DNA of 64,000 nucleotides from an uncultured Roseburia sp. (GCA_900557275.1 USRX01000002.1:62001-126000); one strand, 5' to 3'; shown: positions 23,374 through 33,773, numbered from the stretch's first letter. The notes: generated by a model not told the origin, from the letters alone. Translations and numbers: made by a program.

Positions 23374-25539
23374 ATGAAGAAGAAAAAGGGAGTCGTAATT
23401 TTTATCGTATTCCTGGCCATTCTTGCAGGACTTGCCTACTATTCCTATGGAATCCTAGGCGGTACTATTGCAAAAGACCGCGACAAGGGTGTAAAACTCG
23501 GTCTGGATCTTTCCGGCGGTGTCAGCATCACTTATCAGGTCGCAGGAGACGAGACGCCATCCGCTGAAGACATGAGCGATACGATCTACAAGCTCCAGAA
23601 GCGTGTGGAAAGTTACAGTACTGAGGCAGAGGTGTACAAAGTAGGAAACGATCGTATCACGGTCGAGATTCCAGGCGTATCAGATGCCAGCCAGATTCTG
23701 GAAGAGCTTGGTAAACCAGGTTCACTGGAATTCCAGACAGCTGACGGAAACACGTATATGACAGGCGATATGATCGCCAATGCGGAAGCAGCAACACAGA
23801 AAAATCAGACGACAGGCGCAAGCGAATATGTAGTATCTCTTACCTTTACCGATGAGGGAGCAAAAATATTCAGTGAAGTGACAAGCGCAAATGTAGGAAA
23901 CAGATTACCGATCGTATTTGATGACCAGATCGTAAGCAATCCTACCGTACAGACAGCTATTACAGATGGTAAAGCCGTTATTACCGGTATGTCTACTTAT
24001 GAAGATGCAGAAAATCTTGCATCTACCATCCGCATCGGTTCCCTGTCCGTACAGCTGGAAGAGCTGCAGTCAGAAGTTGTAGGGGCAAAGCTTGGTCAGG
24101 ATGCCATTAATACCAGTATCCTTGCTGCATTTATCGGTGTGCTGATCGTTATCGCATTTATGATCGTTGCATATCGCATCCCGGGTCTTGCATCGGGCAT
24201 TGCGCTGCTGATCTACTGCGGACTGATCCTTGCGATTCTGCATCTGTATAACATTACACTGACGCTGACAGGTATTGCAGGTATCGTCTTGTCCATCGGT
24301 ATGGCGGTGGATGCCAATGTTATTATATTTGCCCGAATCCGCGAGGAGATTTCCAACGGAAAGAATCCGCAGCAGGCGGAGCAGATTGGTTTCAAAAAAG
24401 CCCTTTCTGCCGTACTTGACAGTAACATTACCACATTGATCGCAGCAGCCGTTCTCGGAATCTTCGGTTCCGGTACTGTAAAAGGCTTTGCAAGCACACT
24501 GGCGATCGGTATCATCGTATCCCTGTTCACATCCCTTGTTATCACAAGATGGGTGCTGAAAGCACTCTATGCGATGGGACTGAAAGACAAGAAATTCTAC
24601 GGAAGCAAGAAAGAACGCAAACCGTTTGACTTTGTGGGCAAACGTGCGATCTTTTTTGTGATTTCTATCGTTGTCATCGTCGTAGGTCTTGCAGGACTTG
24701 GCGTGAACAAGAATAAGACAGGCAATCCGCTGAATTACAGCCTTGAGTTTGTGGGCGGTACATCTACAACCGTTACATTTAATGAAGATTATTCTCTGGA
24801 TGAGATCGATAAAACTATCGTTCCTGTTGTAGAGGAGATCACAGGCGACGGAAATGTACAGACACAGAAAGTACAGGACAGCAACGCAGTTGTTATCAAG
24901 ACACGTACATTGTCCCTGGACGAGCGTGAAGAGTTCAACACAGCAATGAAAGACAACTTCCAGGTAGAGGAGTCCGCGATCACATCAACGAACATCAGCT
25001 CCACCATCAGTACTGAAATGCGTAACGATGCGATCAAAGCGGTTATCATTGCAACGATCTGTATGCTGATCTACATCTGGTTCCGGTTCAAACAGTTACA
25101 GTTTGCATCCAGTGCGGTTATCGCCCTGATCCACGATGTTCTCATCGTACTTGCATTCTATGCATTGTCCCAGACTTCTGTGGGAAGCACATTTATCGCT
25201 TGTATGCTGACACTGGTAGGTTACTCCATCAATGCGACGATCGTTATCTTCGACCGAATCAGGGAGAACCTAAAGACGGCTCCGGCAAAAGAGAAAGGCG
25301 ATTACAAGCTGATCGCAAACCGCAGTATCACAGAGACACTGTCACGAAGCATCAACACCAACATTACCGTATTCGTTATGGTACTGGTGCTGTTCATCAT
25401 CGGTGTCACATCTATCCGTGAGTTTGCGCTGCCACTGATGGTAGGTATCGTTGGAGGTACGTATTCATCTATCTGTATTACAGGCGCACTGTGGTATGCA
25501 TTTACCACGAAGTTTGGTAAAAACAAAAAGAAAAAATAA
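23374..25539 (+). CDS. secDF: Protein translocase SecDF, fused
   Basis: This protein of about 721 residues joins SecD (about residues 1-415) and SecF (about 435-721), which use the proton or sodium gradient to help Sec-dependent secretion. Each half has a first span, an extracytoplasmic domain and a five-span RND core. GLDLSGGVSITYQV and the SIGMAVDANVIIFARIREE segment mark SecD; FVGGTSTTV and SINATIVIFDRIRENL mark SecF. A TTG at 23365 could serve as start, but the ATG at 23374 is preferred; the AGGAAA site suits either. The position after scfAB is common in Clostridia. Confidence 0.93.
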   Translation: MKKKKGVVIFIVFLAILAGLAYYSYGILGGTIAKDRDKGVKLGLDLSGGVSITYQVAGDETPSAEDMSDTIYKLQKRVESYSTEAEVYKVGNDRITVEIPGVSDASQILEELGKPGSLEFQTADGNTYMTGDMIANAEAATQKNQTTGASEYVVSLTFTDEGAKIFSEVTSANVGNRLPIVFDDQIVSNPTVQTAITDGKAVITGMSTYEDAENLASTIRIGSLSVQLEELQSEVVGAKLGQDAINTSILAAFIGVLIVIAFMIVAYRIPGLASGIALLIYCGLILAILHLYNITLTLTGIAGIVLSIGMAVDANVIIFARIREEISNGKNPQQAEQIGFKKALSAVLDSNITTLIAAAVLGIFGSGTVKGFASTLAIGIIVSLFTSLVITRWVLKALYAMGLKDKKFYGSKKERKPFDFVGKRAIFFVISIVVIVVGLAGLGVNKNKTGNPLNYSLEFVGGTSTTVTFNEDYSLDEIDKTIVPVVEEITGDGNVQTQKVQDSNAVVIKTRTLSLDEREEFNTAMKDNFQVEESAITSTNISSTISTEMRNDAIKAVIIATICMLIYIWFRFKQLQFASSAVIALIHDVLIVLAFYALSQTSVGSTFIACMLTLVGYSINATIVIFDRIRENLKTAPAKEKGDYKLIANRSITETLSRSINTNITVFVMVLVLFIIGVTSIREFALPLMVGIVGGTYSSICITGALWYAFTTKFGKNKKKK

Positions 25540-25616
25540 ATGATATTTTTCATGGATATCATTCGGGCCCATATGTAACATACATGTGGGGAAGATAAAT
25601 AATGGAGGAACACAAG

Positions 25617-26861
25617 ATGTATTCACTTGAAGAAGTAAAAAAAGTTGACGTAGAAGTGTATGATGCCATCAATGCTGAGTTTGACAGACAGAACACACAT
25701 ATTGAGCTGATCGCTTCTGAAAACTGGGTAAGCCCGGCAGTTATGGCTGCTATGGGAAGCATCCTTACCAACAAATATGCAGAAGGATATCCGGGAAAAA
25801 GATACTACGGCGGATGCCAGTGTGTGGATATCGTAGAGAATCTTGCCATTGAGCGTGCTAAAGAGCTTTATGGCGCAGAGTATGTAAACGTACAGCCGCA
25901 TTCCGGCGCACAGGCAAACATGGCAGTTCAGTTCTCACTGCTGAAACCGGGTGATACCGTAATGGGCATGAACCTGGATCACGGCGGACATCTGACACAC
26001 GGAAGCCCTGTAAACTTCTCCGGTACTTACTTCAATATCGTACCTTACGGTGTAAATGATGAGGGATTCATCGACTACGATAAAGTAGAAGAGATCGCTA
26101 TGGAATGCAAACCGAAAATGATCATCGCAGGCGCAAGCGCATATGCAAGAGCTATCGATTTCAAAAAATTCCGTGAAATCTCTGATAAATGCGGCGCATA
26201 TTTAATGGTAGATATGGCTCATATCGCAGGTCTGGTAGCAGCAGGACTGCATCAGAATCCGGTTCCATATGCAGATGTAGTTACTACTACAACTCATAAA
26301 ACACTGCGTGGACCGAGAGGCGGTATGATCCTCGTATCCAAAGAGTCCATGGAGAAAAACAACTTCAACTTCAACAAAGCTGTATTCCCTGGAATCCAGG
26401 GCGGTCCGCTGATGCATGTCATCGCAGGTAAAGCAGTATGCTTCAAAGAAGCGCTGACAGAGGACTTTAAAACATACCAGAAAAACATCATCGATAATGC
26501 GCAGGCACTGGCAAACGGTCTGATGAAACGTGACATCAAGATCGTATCCGGCGGTACAGACAACCATCTGATGCTGGTAGACCTGACTCCGTATGACCTG
26601 ACCGGTAAAGCAGTAGAGAAACTTCTGGATGAGGCTCATATCACAGCCAACAAAAACACCATCCCGAACGATCCGAAATCTCCGTTCGTAACAAGCGGAC
26701 TCCGTCTCGGAACACCGGCTGCAACAACCCGTGGCCTGAACACCGAAGATATGGATCAGGTAGCAGAAGCAATCTCTATCGTAATCAAAGAAGGCGAAGC
26801 TGGTGTAGAGAAAGCAAAAGCAATCGTTAAGACACTGACAGATAAATATCCGCTGAAATAA
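25617..26861 (+). CDS. glyA: Serine hydroxymethyltransferase
   Basis: This protein of about 414 residues interconverts serine and glycine with transfer of a one-carbon unit to tetrahydrofolate, in the cytosol. The pyridoxal phosphate lysine is in [15 protein letters not shown] near residue 225, and [21 protein letters not shown] and GTPAATTRG are conserved. The ATG at 25602 lies inside the GGAGG ribosome binding site, so the start is 25617 (8 bases after it). It is a monocistronic gene with its own terminator. Length is normal. Confidence 0.95.
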   Translation: MYSLEEVKKVDVEVYDAINAEFDRQNTHIELIASENWVSPAVMAAMGSILTNKYAEGYPGKRYYGGCQCVDIVENLAIERAKELYGAEYVNVQPHSGAQANMAVQFSLLKPGDTVMGMNLDHGGHLTHGSPVNFSGTYFNIVPYGVNDEGFIDYDKVEEIAMECKPKMIIAGASAYARAIDFKKFREISDKCGAYLMVDMAHIAGLVAAGLHQNPVPYADVVTTTTHKTLRGPRGGMILVSKESMEKNNFNFNKAVFPGIQGGPLMHVIAGKAVCFKEALTEDFKTYQKNIIDNAQALANGLMKRDIKIVSGGTDNHLMLVDLTPYDLTGKAVEKLLDEAHITANKNTIPNDPKSPFVTSGLRLGTPAATTRGLNTEDMDQVAEAISIVIKEGEAGVEKAKAIVKTLTDKYPLK

Positions 26862-26933
26862 GGAACGTGGGAAACGTGCTGATTTAGCAGGATAGAATCA
26901 ATCTTTTTAATTAAAAAGGTAAATGACACTGAA

Positions 26934-26971
26934 TAGTGTATCAAATAGAAATGTTTGATACACTATTTTTT
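26934..26971 (+). terminator. glyA terminator
   Basis: TAGTGTATCAAA pairs with TTTGATACACTA, 12 bp, with a TTTTTTA tail. Confidence 0.9.
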
Positions 26972-27092
26972 ATGTCTGTTGATAGAGAGCAGGATCCTGT
27001 AAATAAGAAAACATGACTTTCCCTTGCGAACTGGATAGGATGCGTGTATAATTCTAATGAATATCAGAAATTTCTGACTGTAGGAGGAAGAC

Positions 27093-28373
27093 ATGATTGA
27101 CATTAAATTTTTAAGAGAAAATCCAGATATCGTAAAACAGAACATTAAAAATAAATTCCAGGACAGAAAACTTCCGTTAGTAGATGAAGTCATCGAGCTG
27201 GATGAGAAGGCAAGAGCTGTACAGCAGGAAGCAGACGACCTTCGTGCAAACAGAAACAAGATCTCCAAACAGATCGGTGCATTGATGGGACAGGGCAAAA
27301 AAGAAGAAGCCATGGCTTTAAAAGAGCAGGTTTCCAAAGATGCAGCCCGTCTGTCTGAGCTGGAAGCGCAGGAAGCAGAACTTCAGGAGAAGATCAAAAA
27401 AGATATGATGACCATTCCGAACATCATTGATCCTTCTGTACCGATCGGCAAAGACGACAGCGAGAACGTAGAAGTAGAGCGTTTTGGCGAGCCGGTGGTT
27501 CCGGATTTTGAGATTCCGTATCATACAGAGATCATGGAAAAACTCAACGGCATTGATCTTGACAGCGCAAGAAAAGTTGCCGGAAATGGTTTCTACTATC
27601 TGATGGGAGATATCGCAAGACTTCATTCTGCAGTTATTTCCTATGCAAGAGATTTCATGATCGACCGTGGATTTACCTATTGCATCCCGCCATTCATGAT
27701 CCGCAGCAACGTTGTTACCGGCGTTATGAGTTTTGATGAGATGGATGCCATGATGTATAAGATCGAAGGCGAGGATCTGTATCTGATCGGTACTTCCGAG
27801 CATTCCATGATCGGTAAATTCATCGATACTATCAATGAAGAAGAGAAACTTCCTTATACACTGACCAGTTATTCTCCATGCTTCCGTAAAGAGAAGGGCG
27901 CACATGGTATCGAAGAGCGTGGCGTATACCGTATTCACCAGTTCGAGAAACAGGAAATGATCGTTGTATGTAAACCGGAAGAGTCCAAGATGTGGTATGA
28001 CAAACTGTGGAAAAATACGGTAGACCTGTTCCGCTCCATGGATATCCCGGTAAGAACTCTGGAGTGCTGCTCCGGTGATCTGGCTGACCTGAAAGTAAAA
28101 TCTGTGGACGTAGAAGCATGGTCTCCGCGTCAGAAGAAATACTTCGAGGTAGGAAGCTGCTCTAACCTTGGCGATGCACAGGCAAGACGTCTGAAGATCC
28201 GTGTCAAAGGCAAAGACGGAAGCAAATATTTTGCACATACCCTGAACAATACCGTAGTTGCTCCGCCAAGAATGCTGATCGCTTTCCTTGAGAACAACCT
28301 GAACGAAGACGGAAGCATCAATATTCCGAAAGTGCTTCAGCCGTATATGGGTGGAAAAACAGTGATCAAATAG
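27093..28373 (+). CDS. serS: Seryl-tRNA synthetase
   Basis: This 426-residue class II synthetase has the N-terminal tRNA-binding coiled coil (about residues 25-105, rich in Glu, Lys and Gln) followed by the catalytic domain. TSEHSMIGKF, CFRKEKGAHG with GVYRIHQFEKQE (motif 2) and the ARRLKIRVKG...TLNNTVVAPPRMLIAFLEN stretch (motif 3, where the usual GTGLAVGR-type sequence is altered) are visible. The start follows TAGGAGGA. The upstream gap of about 120 bases is too short for a T-box leader, and none is seen. Confidence 0.95.
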   Translation: MIDIKFLRENPDIVKQNIKNKFQDRKLPLVDEVIELDEKARAVQQEADDLRANRNKISKQIGALMGQGKKEEAMALKEQVSKDAARLSELEAQEAELQEKIKKDMMTIPNIIDPSVPIGKDDSENVEVERFGEPVVPDFEIPYHTEIMEKLNGIDLDSARKVAGNGFYYLMGDIARLHSAVISYARDFMIDRGFTYCIPPFMIRSNVVTGVMSFDEMDAMMYKIEGEDLYLIGTSEHSMIGKFIDTINEEEKLPYTLTSYSPCFRKEKGAHGIEERGVYRIHQFEKQEMIVVCKPEESKMWYDKLWKNTVDLFRSMDIPVRTLECCSGDLADLKVKSVDVEAWSPRQKKYFEVGSCSNLGDAQARRLKIRVKGKDGSKYFAHTLNNTVVAPPRMLIAFLENNLNEDGSINIPKVLQPYMGGKTVIK

Positions 28374-28474
28374 GTCATAGGGATGATTGATGTGGACTTT
28401 TTCATTCTCCTTGTGGATGAAATCCATTTGATTCAAAAAGAATGTGGATAAAACAGAAAAATCTAAATTTTATG

Positions 28475-28520
28475 AGACCTTACTCATCAGACTTGCTATC
28501 TGATGAGCAAGGTCTTTTTT
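28475..28520 (+). terminator. serS terminator
   Basis: AGACCTTACTCATCAGA and TCTGATGAGCAAGGTCT form a 17-bp stem (one mismatch) with a T6 tail. Confidence 0.92.
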
Positions 28521-28718
28521 AAAACGTGATAAAAATACTTAAGATTAATTATTGAAAAACTGTTCGATGTATGGTAAAATTTTTACAATTTAGGTATGTG
28601 CGTTTTGATGTATTAGTAAAATGCATTTACCAGAGTATTTTAAGTCTGTATTGCATACGGGCGTTTTATAGAAAAGAAGCAGAGATCGAATTGAGCAGCG
28701 AACTTTGCTGATGAAAAA

Positions 28719-28779
28719 TGGATTTAAGTTGCAGAGACAAAATCCACTGGTAAGAAAAAAGAGTTCCCTCTTTTTTTTT
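28719..28779 (+). promoter_or_regulatory. PyrR-type attenuator of carAB
   Basis: A hairpin with lower stem GGATT/AATCC (28720-28724 and 28741-28745), a purine-rich 5' bulge, upper stem TTG/CAA and hexaloop CAGAGA (28732-28737) matches the PyrR binding loop, whose known loop consensus is CNGNGA. About 10 bases later AAAAAAGAG-TTCC-CTCTTTTTTTTT (28755-28779) is a terminator. The arrangement suggests uridine-nucleotide-dependent attenuation of carbamoyl phosphate synthesis. No other element is seen between 28521 and 28718. Confidence 0.65.
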
Positions 28780-28839
28780 GCCCACAGTCAGGAACTGTAC
28801 ATTGAGAAAAAGTAAATTGGAAAGGGCAGGGCAGAGCAA

Positions 28840-29910
28840 ATGAAAGCATTTCTTATTCTTGAAGATGGCACTGTGTTTACCGGTACAAGCATCGGTTCTA
28901 CCAGAGAAGTCATCAGTGAGATCGTATTTAATACGTCCATGACCGGATATCTGGAGGTACTGACAGATCCGTCTTATGCCGGACAGGCAGTAGTCATGAC
29001 ATATCCGTTGATCGGAAATTATGGTATTACACCGGATATGGAGTCCGAGAAACCATGGCCGGACGGATATATCGTTCGTGAATTATCCAGAATTCCGAGC
29101 AATTTCCGTTGCGAAGGAACCATTCAGGATTTCCTTGCAAAACATGATATCCCGGGAATCGCAGGCATCGATACCAGAGCGCTGACAAAGATCCTGAGAG
29201 AAAAGGGAACCATGAACGGTATGATCACGACAGATGAGAATTATAATATAGATGAGATTATCCCGAGACTGAAAGCATACACAACAGGAAACGTAGTAGA
29301 CAAAGTTACCTGCAGTGAGAAGAAAGTGCTTGCAGGAAACGGATATAAAGTAGCGCTGATGGATTTTGGCGCAAAGAAGAACATTGCCCGTTCCTTAAAT
29401 GAAAGAGGTTGCCAGGTTACCATTTACCCGGCACATACAACTGCAGAAGAGATTCTTGCAGACCAGCCGGACGGCATCATGCTGTCCAACGGACCTGGAG
29501 ATCCAAAAGAGTGTACTGCGATCATCGAAGAGATCAAAAAACTCTATGCATCTGAGGTTCCGATTTTTGCAATCTGTCTGGGACATCAGCTGATGGCTCT
29601 GGCAAATGGCGCAGATACCCATAAATTAAAATACGGACACAGAGGCGGCAACCATCCGGTTAAGGATCTGGAGACAGGTCGTGTCTACATTTCTTCCCAG
29701 AACCACGGATATGTGGTAGATGCGGAAGGACTGGATGCAAACGTAGCAGTTCCGGCATTTATTAATGTCAATGATGGCACCAACGAAGGTCTGAAATATA
29801 CAGGCAAAAATATTTTTACCGTGCAGTTCCATCCGGAAGCATGCCCGGGACCGCAGGACAGCGGATATTTGTTTGACAGATTTATCGGTATGATGGGAGG
29901 AGAGAAATAA
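28840..29910 (+). CDS. carA: Carbamoyl phosphate synthase small (glutaminase) chain
   Basis: This 356-residue subunit releases ammonia from glutamine for carbamoyl phosphate synthesis, the first step toward pyrimidines and arginine. The class I amidotransferase domain fills the C-terminal half: nucleophile cysteine in FAICLGHQLMAL near residue 246, and the His-Glu pair in VQFHPEACPGP near residue 330. The N-terminal CPSase domain has FNTSMTGYLEVLTDPSYAGQ. Its stop codon overlaps the carB start by one base, indicating coupled translation. It lies behind a PyrR-type attenuator. Confidence 0.96.
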   Translation: MKAFLILEDGTVFTGTSIGSTREVISEIVFNTSMTGYLEVLTDPSYAGQAVVMTYPLIGNYGITPDMESEKPWPDGYIVRELSRIPSNFRCEGTIQDFLAKHDIPGIAGIDTRALTKILREKGTMNGMITTDENYNIDEIIPRLKAYTTGNVVDKVTCSEKKVLAGNGYKVALMDFGAKKNIARSLNERGCQVTIYPAHTTAEEILADQPDGIMLSNGPGDPKECTAIIEEIKKLYASEVPIFAICLGHQLMALANGADTHKLKYGHRGGNHPVKDLETGRVYISSQNHGYVVDAEGLDANVAVPAFINVNDGTNEGLKYTGKNIFTVQFHPEACPGPQDSGYLFDRFIGMMGGEK

Positions 29911-32900
29911 TGCCAAAGAATCCAGATATTAAAAAAGTAATGGTTATCGGTTCCGGCCCTATTGTCATCGGACAGGCAGCAGAGTTTGACTATGCAGGAA
30001 CACAGGCCTGCCGTTCCCTGAAAGAAGAAGGCATTGAGGTATGTTTGGTAAACTCCAACCCGGCTACCATCATGACAGATAAACAGATCGCAGATCAGGT
30101 ATATATCGAGCCTCTGACAGTAGAAGTTCTGGAAAAGATCATCCTGAAAGAAAAACCGGACAGCGTACTCCCGACCCTGGGTGGTCAGGCCGGACTGAAC
30201 CTTGGTATGGAGCTGGCGGAATCAGGATTCCTTGATGAGCATGGCGTAAAACTGATCGGTACTACCGCAGAAACCATTTTCAAGGCGGAAGACCGTCAGG
30301 CGTTCAAAGATACGATGGAAAAGATCGGCGAGCCGTGTGCGGCATCTCTGGTTGTTAATACAGTAGAAGACGGTATTAAATTTACCAACACCATCGGTTA
30401 CCCGGTTGTATTGAGACCGGCATTTACCCTTGGCGGAAGCGGCGGCGGAATCGCTCATAACGAGACAGAGCTGGTAGAGATCCTTACAAACGGTCTGCGC
30501 CTGAGCCGTGTAGGCGAAGTTCTGGTAGAGCGCTGTATCGCCGGATGGAAAGAGATCGAGTACGAAGTAATGCGTGATGCAAAAGGAAACTGCATTACCG
30601 TATGTAATATGGAAAATATTGACCCGGTCGGCGTTCATACCGGAGACAGTATCGTAGTAGCTCCGTCCCAGACACTGGGCGACAAAGAGTATCAGATGCT
30701 GCGTACATCCGCACTGAATATCATCAGCGAACTGAATATTACCGGTGGATGTAACGTTCAGTATGCATTAAATCCGGATTCCTTTGAATACTGCGTTATC
30801 GAGGTAAACCCGCGAGTAAGCCGTTCTTCTGCACTGGCTTCCAAAGCAACTGGTTACCCGATCGCAAAAGTAGCTGCAAAGATCGCTCTTGGTTATACAC
30901 TGGATGAGATCAAAAATGCGATTACCGGAAAGACATACGCAAGCTTCGAGCCGATGCTGGATTACTGCGTCGTTAAGATCCCGAGACTTCCGTTTGATAA
31001 ATTTATCACAGCAAAACGTACACTGACCACACAGATGAAAGCAACTGGCGAGGTTATGAGTATCTGTACAAACTTCGAGGGCGCACTGATGAAAGCCATC
31101 CGTTCCCTGGAGCAGCATGTGGACAGCCTTGTTTCTGATGAATATCTGACACTCTCTTATGATGAGTTAGTAGAAAAATTAAAAGTTGTAGATGATCGCC
31201 GGATCTGGGTTATCGCAGAGGCATGCCGTCGTGGCGTTTCCTACGATGTGATCCATGACCTGACCAAGATTGACATCTGGTTCATCGACAAGATTGCCAT
31301 CCTTGTAGAGATGGAAGGCCGTCTGCGCAGTGAAGCACTGACCGTAGACCTGTTAAAAGAAGCAAAACGTATCGAATTCCCGGATAATGTCATCGCAAGA
31401 CTGACCGGAAAATCCGAGGAAGAGATCAAACAGATGCGTTACGATAACGGCATTACCGCTGCATTTAAAATGGTTGATACCTGTGCTGCAGAGTTTGCCG
31501 CTACCACACCATATTATTATTCCTGCTTTGATGGAGAGAATGAGGCAGAAGAGACCAATCCGAAGAAAAAAGTTCTCGTACTTGGTTCCGGACCGATCCG
31601 TATCGGACAGGGTATCGAGTTTGACTTCTGTTCCGTACATTGTACCTGGGCATTTGCAAAACAGGGATATGAGACCATTATCATCAACAACAACCCGGAA
31701 ACGGTATCTACCGATTTCGATATTGCAGATAAACTGTACTTTGAGCCGCTGACACCGGAAGATGTGGAAAACGTTGTAAACATCGAGAAACCGGATGGCG
31801 CAGTTGTTCAGTTCGGCGGACAGACAGCCATCAAACTGACAGAAAGCCTTATGAAGATGGGCGTTCCGATCCTTGGAACAAAAGCAGAAGATGTAGATGC
31901 GGCAGAAGACCGTGAGCTGTTCGATGAGATCCTGGAGAAGACAGAGATCCCGAGAGCTGCAGGCGATACTGTATACACTGCACAGGAAGCAAAAGCAGCA
32001 GCAAACCGCATCGGTTATCCGGTACTGGTTCGTCCTTCCTACGTACTCGGCGGACAGGGCATGCACATTGCGTTCAATGATGATGAGATCGTAGAGTTCA
32101 TCGACACCATCAATCAGATTGCACAGGATCATCCGATTCTTATCGATAAATACCTCATGGGTAAAGAGATCGAGGTTGATGCGGTATGTGACGGCGAAGA
32201 TATCCTGATCCCAGGTATCATGGAGCATATCGAGCGTACCGGTGTTCATTCCGGAGACAGTATTTCTGTATATCCGGCACCGACCATCAGCGACCATGTA
32301 AAAGAAACGATTGTAGAATATACAAAACGTCTGGCAAGAGCGCTGCACGTTGTAGGTCTGATCAACATTCAGTTCATCGCCATGAACGAAGAAGTATACG
32401 TTATCGAGGTAAACCCGCGTTCTTCCAGAACCGTACCTTACATCAGTAAAGTAACAGGCATCCCGATCGTAGATCTGGCTACCCGTGTGATCATCGGAGA
32501 AACGATCCGTGGCATGGGCTATGAGCCGGGACTTGCTCCGGAAGCAGATTATATCGCTATCAAAATGCCGGTATTCTCTTTCGAGAAACTGCGTGGAGCA
32601 GAGATCAGCCTTGGACCGGAAATGAAATCTACCGGCGAGTGCCTTGGCATCGCTAAAAACTTCAACGAAGCTCTGTACAAAGCATTCCTTGGCGCAGGCA
32701 TTTCACTGCCGAAGTACAAACAGATGATCATGACTGTAAAAGATGCGGACAAACCGGAAGCAGTTGGCGTTGCAAAACGTTTTGAAGCGCTGGGATACAA
32801 GATCTATGCGACCAGAAGCACTGCAAAATATCTGCAGGAGCATGGCGTAAATGCTCTTCGCATCAATAAGATTTCTCAGGAGTCTCCAAACGTTATGGAT

Positions 32901-33113
32901 CTGATCCTCGGTCATAAGATTGACCTTGTCATCGATACACCGACTCAGGGCCGTGACAAGACAAGAGACGGTTTCCTGATCCGTCGAAATGCCATCGAGA
33001 CAGGCGTACATTGCCTGACATCCATGGATACGGCAAACGCACTTGCACTCAGTCTTGAGACCGCAAGCGACAGCATGACCATGATCGATATCGCGACAGT
33101 AAAAAATATCTAA
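29910..33113 (+). CDS. carB: Carbamoyl phosphate synthase large chain
   Basis: This 1067-residue protein is full length, with two homologous ATP-grasp halves (about residues 1-550 and 553-935) and a C-terminal MGS-like regulatory domain (about 936-1067). VIGSGPIVIGQAAEFDYAGTQ and VLGSGPIRIGQGIEFDFCSVH are the paired starts of the halves; EVNPRVSRSSALASKATGYPIA and EVNPRSSRTVPYISKVTGIP are the paired ATP sites. It makes carbamoyl phosphate from ammonia supplied by CarA, bicarbonate and two ATP. Confidence 0.97.
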   Translation: MPKNPDIKKVMVIGSGPIVIGQAAEFDYAGTQACRSLKEEGIEVCLVNSNPATIMTDKQIADQVYIEPLTVEVLEKIILKEKPDSVLPTLGGQAGLNLGMELAESGFLDEHGVKLIGTTAETIFKAEDRQAFKDTMEKIGEPCAASLVVNTVEDGIKFTNTIGYPVVLRPAFTLGGSGGGIAHNETELVEILTNGLRLSRVGEVLVERCIAGWKEIEYEVMRDAKGNCITVCNMENIDPVGVHTGDSIVVAPSQTLGDKEYQMLRTSALNIISELNITGGCNVQYALNPDSFEYCVIEVNPRVSRSSALASKATGYPIAKVAAKIALGYTLDEIKNAITGKTYASFEPMLDYCVVKIPRLPFDKFITAKRTLTTQMKATGEVMSICTNFEGALMKAIRSLEQHVDSLVSDEYLTLSYDELVEKLKVVDDRRIWVIAEACRRGVSYDVIHDLTKIDIWFIDKIAILVEMEGRLRSEALTVDLLKEAKRIEFPDNVIARLTGKSEEEIKQMRYDNGITAAFKMVDTCAAEFAATTPYYYSCFDGENEAEETNPKKKVLVLGSGPIRIGQGIEFDFCSVHCTWAFAKQGYETIIINNNPETVSTDFDIADKLYFEPLTPEDVENVVNIEKPDGAVVQFGGQTAIKLTESLMKMGVPILGTKAEDVDAAEDRELFDEILEKTEIPRAAGDTVYTAQEAKAAANRIGYPVLVRPSYVLGGQGMHIAFNDDEIVEFIDTINQIAQDHPILIDKYLMGKEIEVDAVCDGEDILIPGIMEHIERTGVHSGDSISVYPAPTISDHVKETIVEYTKRLARALHVVGLINIQFIAMNEEVYVIEVNPRSSRTVPYISKVTGIPIVDLATRVIIGETIRGMGYEPGLAPEADYIAIKMPVFSFEKLRGAEISLGPEMKSTGECLGIAKNFNEALYKAFLGAGISLPKYKQMIMTVKDADKPEAVGVAKRFEALGYKIYATRSTAKYLQEHGVNALRINKISQESPNVMDLILGHKIDLVIDTPTQGRDKTRDGFLIRRNAIETGVHCLTSMDTANALALSLETASDSMTMIDIATVKNI

Positions 33114-33183
33114 GATTTGTTTAACGATAAATTTTGGGATGGCTGTAAGTCCGAATAAGATGAAAAACAGCTTATAAACTGAA

Positions 33184-33240
33184 GAAGCACCTTGTGGAAA
33201 AATGGTTCAGAAACCGATTCCCCATAAGGTGCTTCTTTTT
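33184..33240 (+). terminator. carAB terminator
   Basis: GAAGCACCTT (33184-33193) pairs with AAGGTGCTTC (33226-33235), with a T-run after it. Confidence 0.85.
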
Positions 33241-33280
33241 TATTGGAAATTTGCCTGAAAGAAATGAAAGACAATATATA

Positions 33281-33354
33281 CAACAATGTGAAGTGGAAAC
33301 GAAATGTGGGATATTTGCAACAATGTGAAGTGGAAATGAAATGTGGAAAATATA
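33281..33354. repeat. Tandem repeat, two copies of 37 bp
   Basis: CAACAATGTGAAGTGGAAA begins both copies (33281 and 33318). The units differ at only a few positions, mainly in the last eight bases. They show no inverted structure and do not look like CRISPR. Confidence 0.85.
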
Positions 33355-33773
33355 CACAACATATGTATGGGATTAGAAGTGTCGGAAATGCAAGAAAATT
33401 ATGAGAAAAAAGCAAAAACAGAAAAATTTACAGAAATTTTATTTTCTGACAGAAGTACCAAAAATATATTTTGCACATTTCCGTAAGCTGAACTTTTCAT
33501 AAAAAAAGAAAAAAAAATTTGTGCAAATTGTCAAAAAAATAACAAAAAAGCGGAGAAGATAATGAAAAAAGAATGACATAAAAGTAAGCCGGAAACAAAA
33601 AAGATAGTAAATTACGACAAGGTTAGTATTGCAAAACTAAAGGGATTGTGATACAGTATTCACTGCGAGGTAATCAAGAGGTAACCCCTTTTTTATTTTG
33701 AAAACTTTGTTAAAAAAATATCAAACGGCCGAAAAAAATTCTTATTTTTTTAAACGTAAGTCCTCTGGAATTC

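Noticed and set aside
26972..27092. T-box leader of serS
   Set aside because: The gap is only about 120 bases, and neither the AGGGUGG-type T-box sequence nor an antiterminator/terminator pair is seen.
29910..33113. Numerous antisense ORFs over 60 residues within carB and other large genes
   Set aside because: They follow from the codon bias of the sense genes, lack ribosome binding sites and show no family features.
33281..33354. The tandem 37-bp repeat as the start of a CRISPR array
   Set aside because: Only two copies, directly abutting with no spacers, no dyad symmetry and no cas genes in the window.
33624..33645. Another TTAG...CTAA operator ahead of the butyrate operon
   Set aside because: Half-sites in GGTTAG...CTAAAG are 10 bases apart rather than 6, and the site lies about 130 bases ahead of the promoter.
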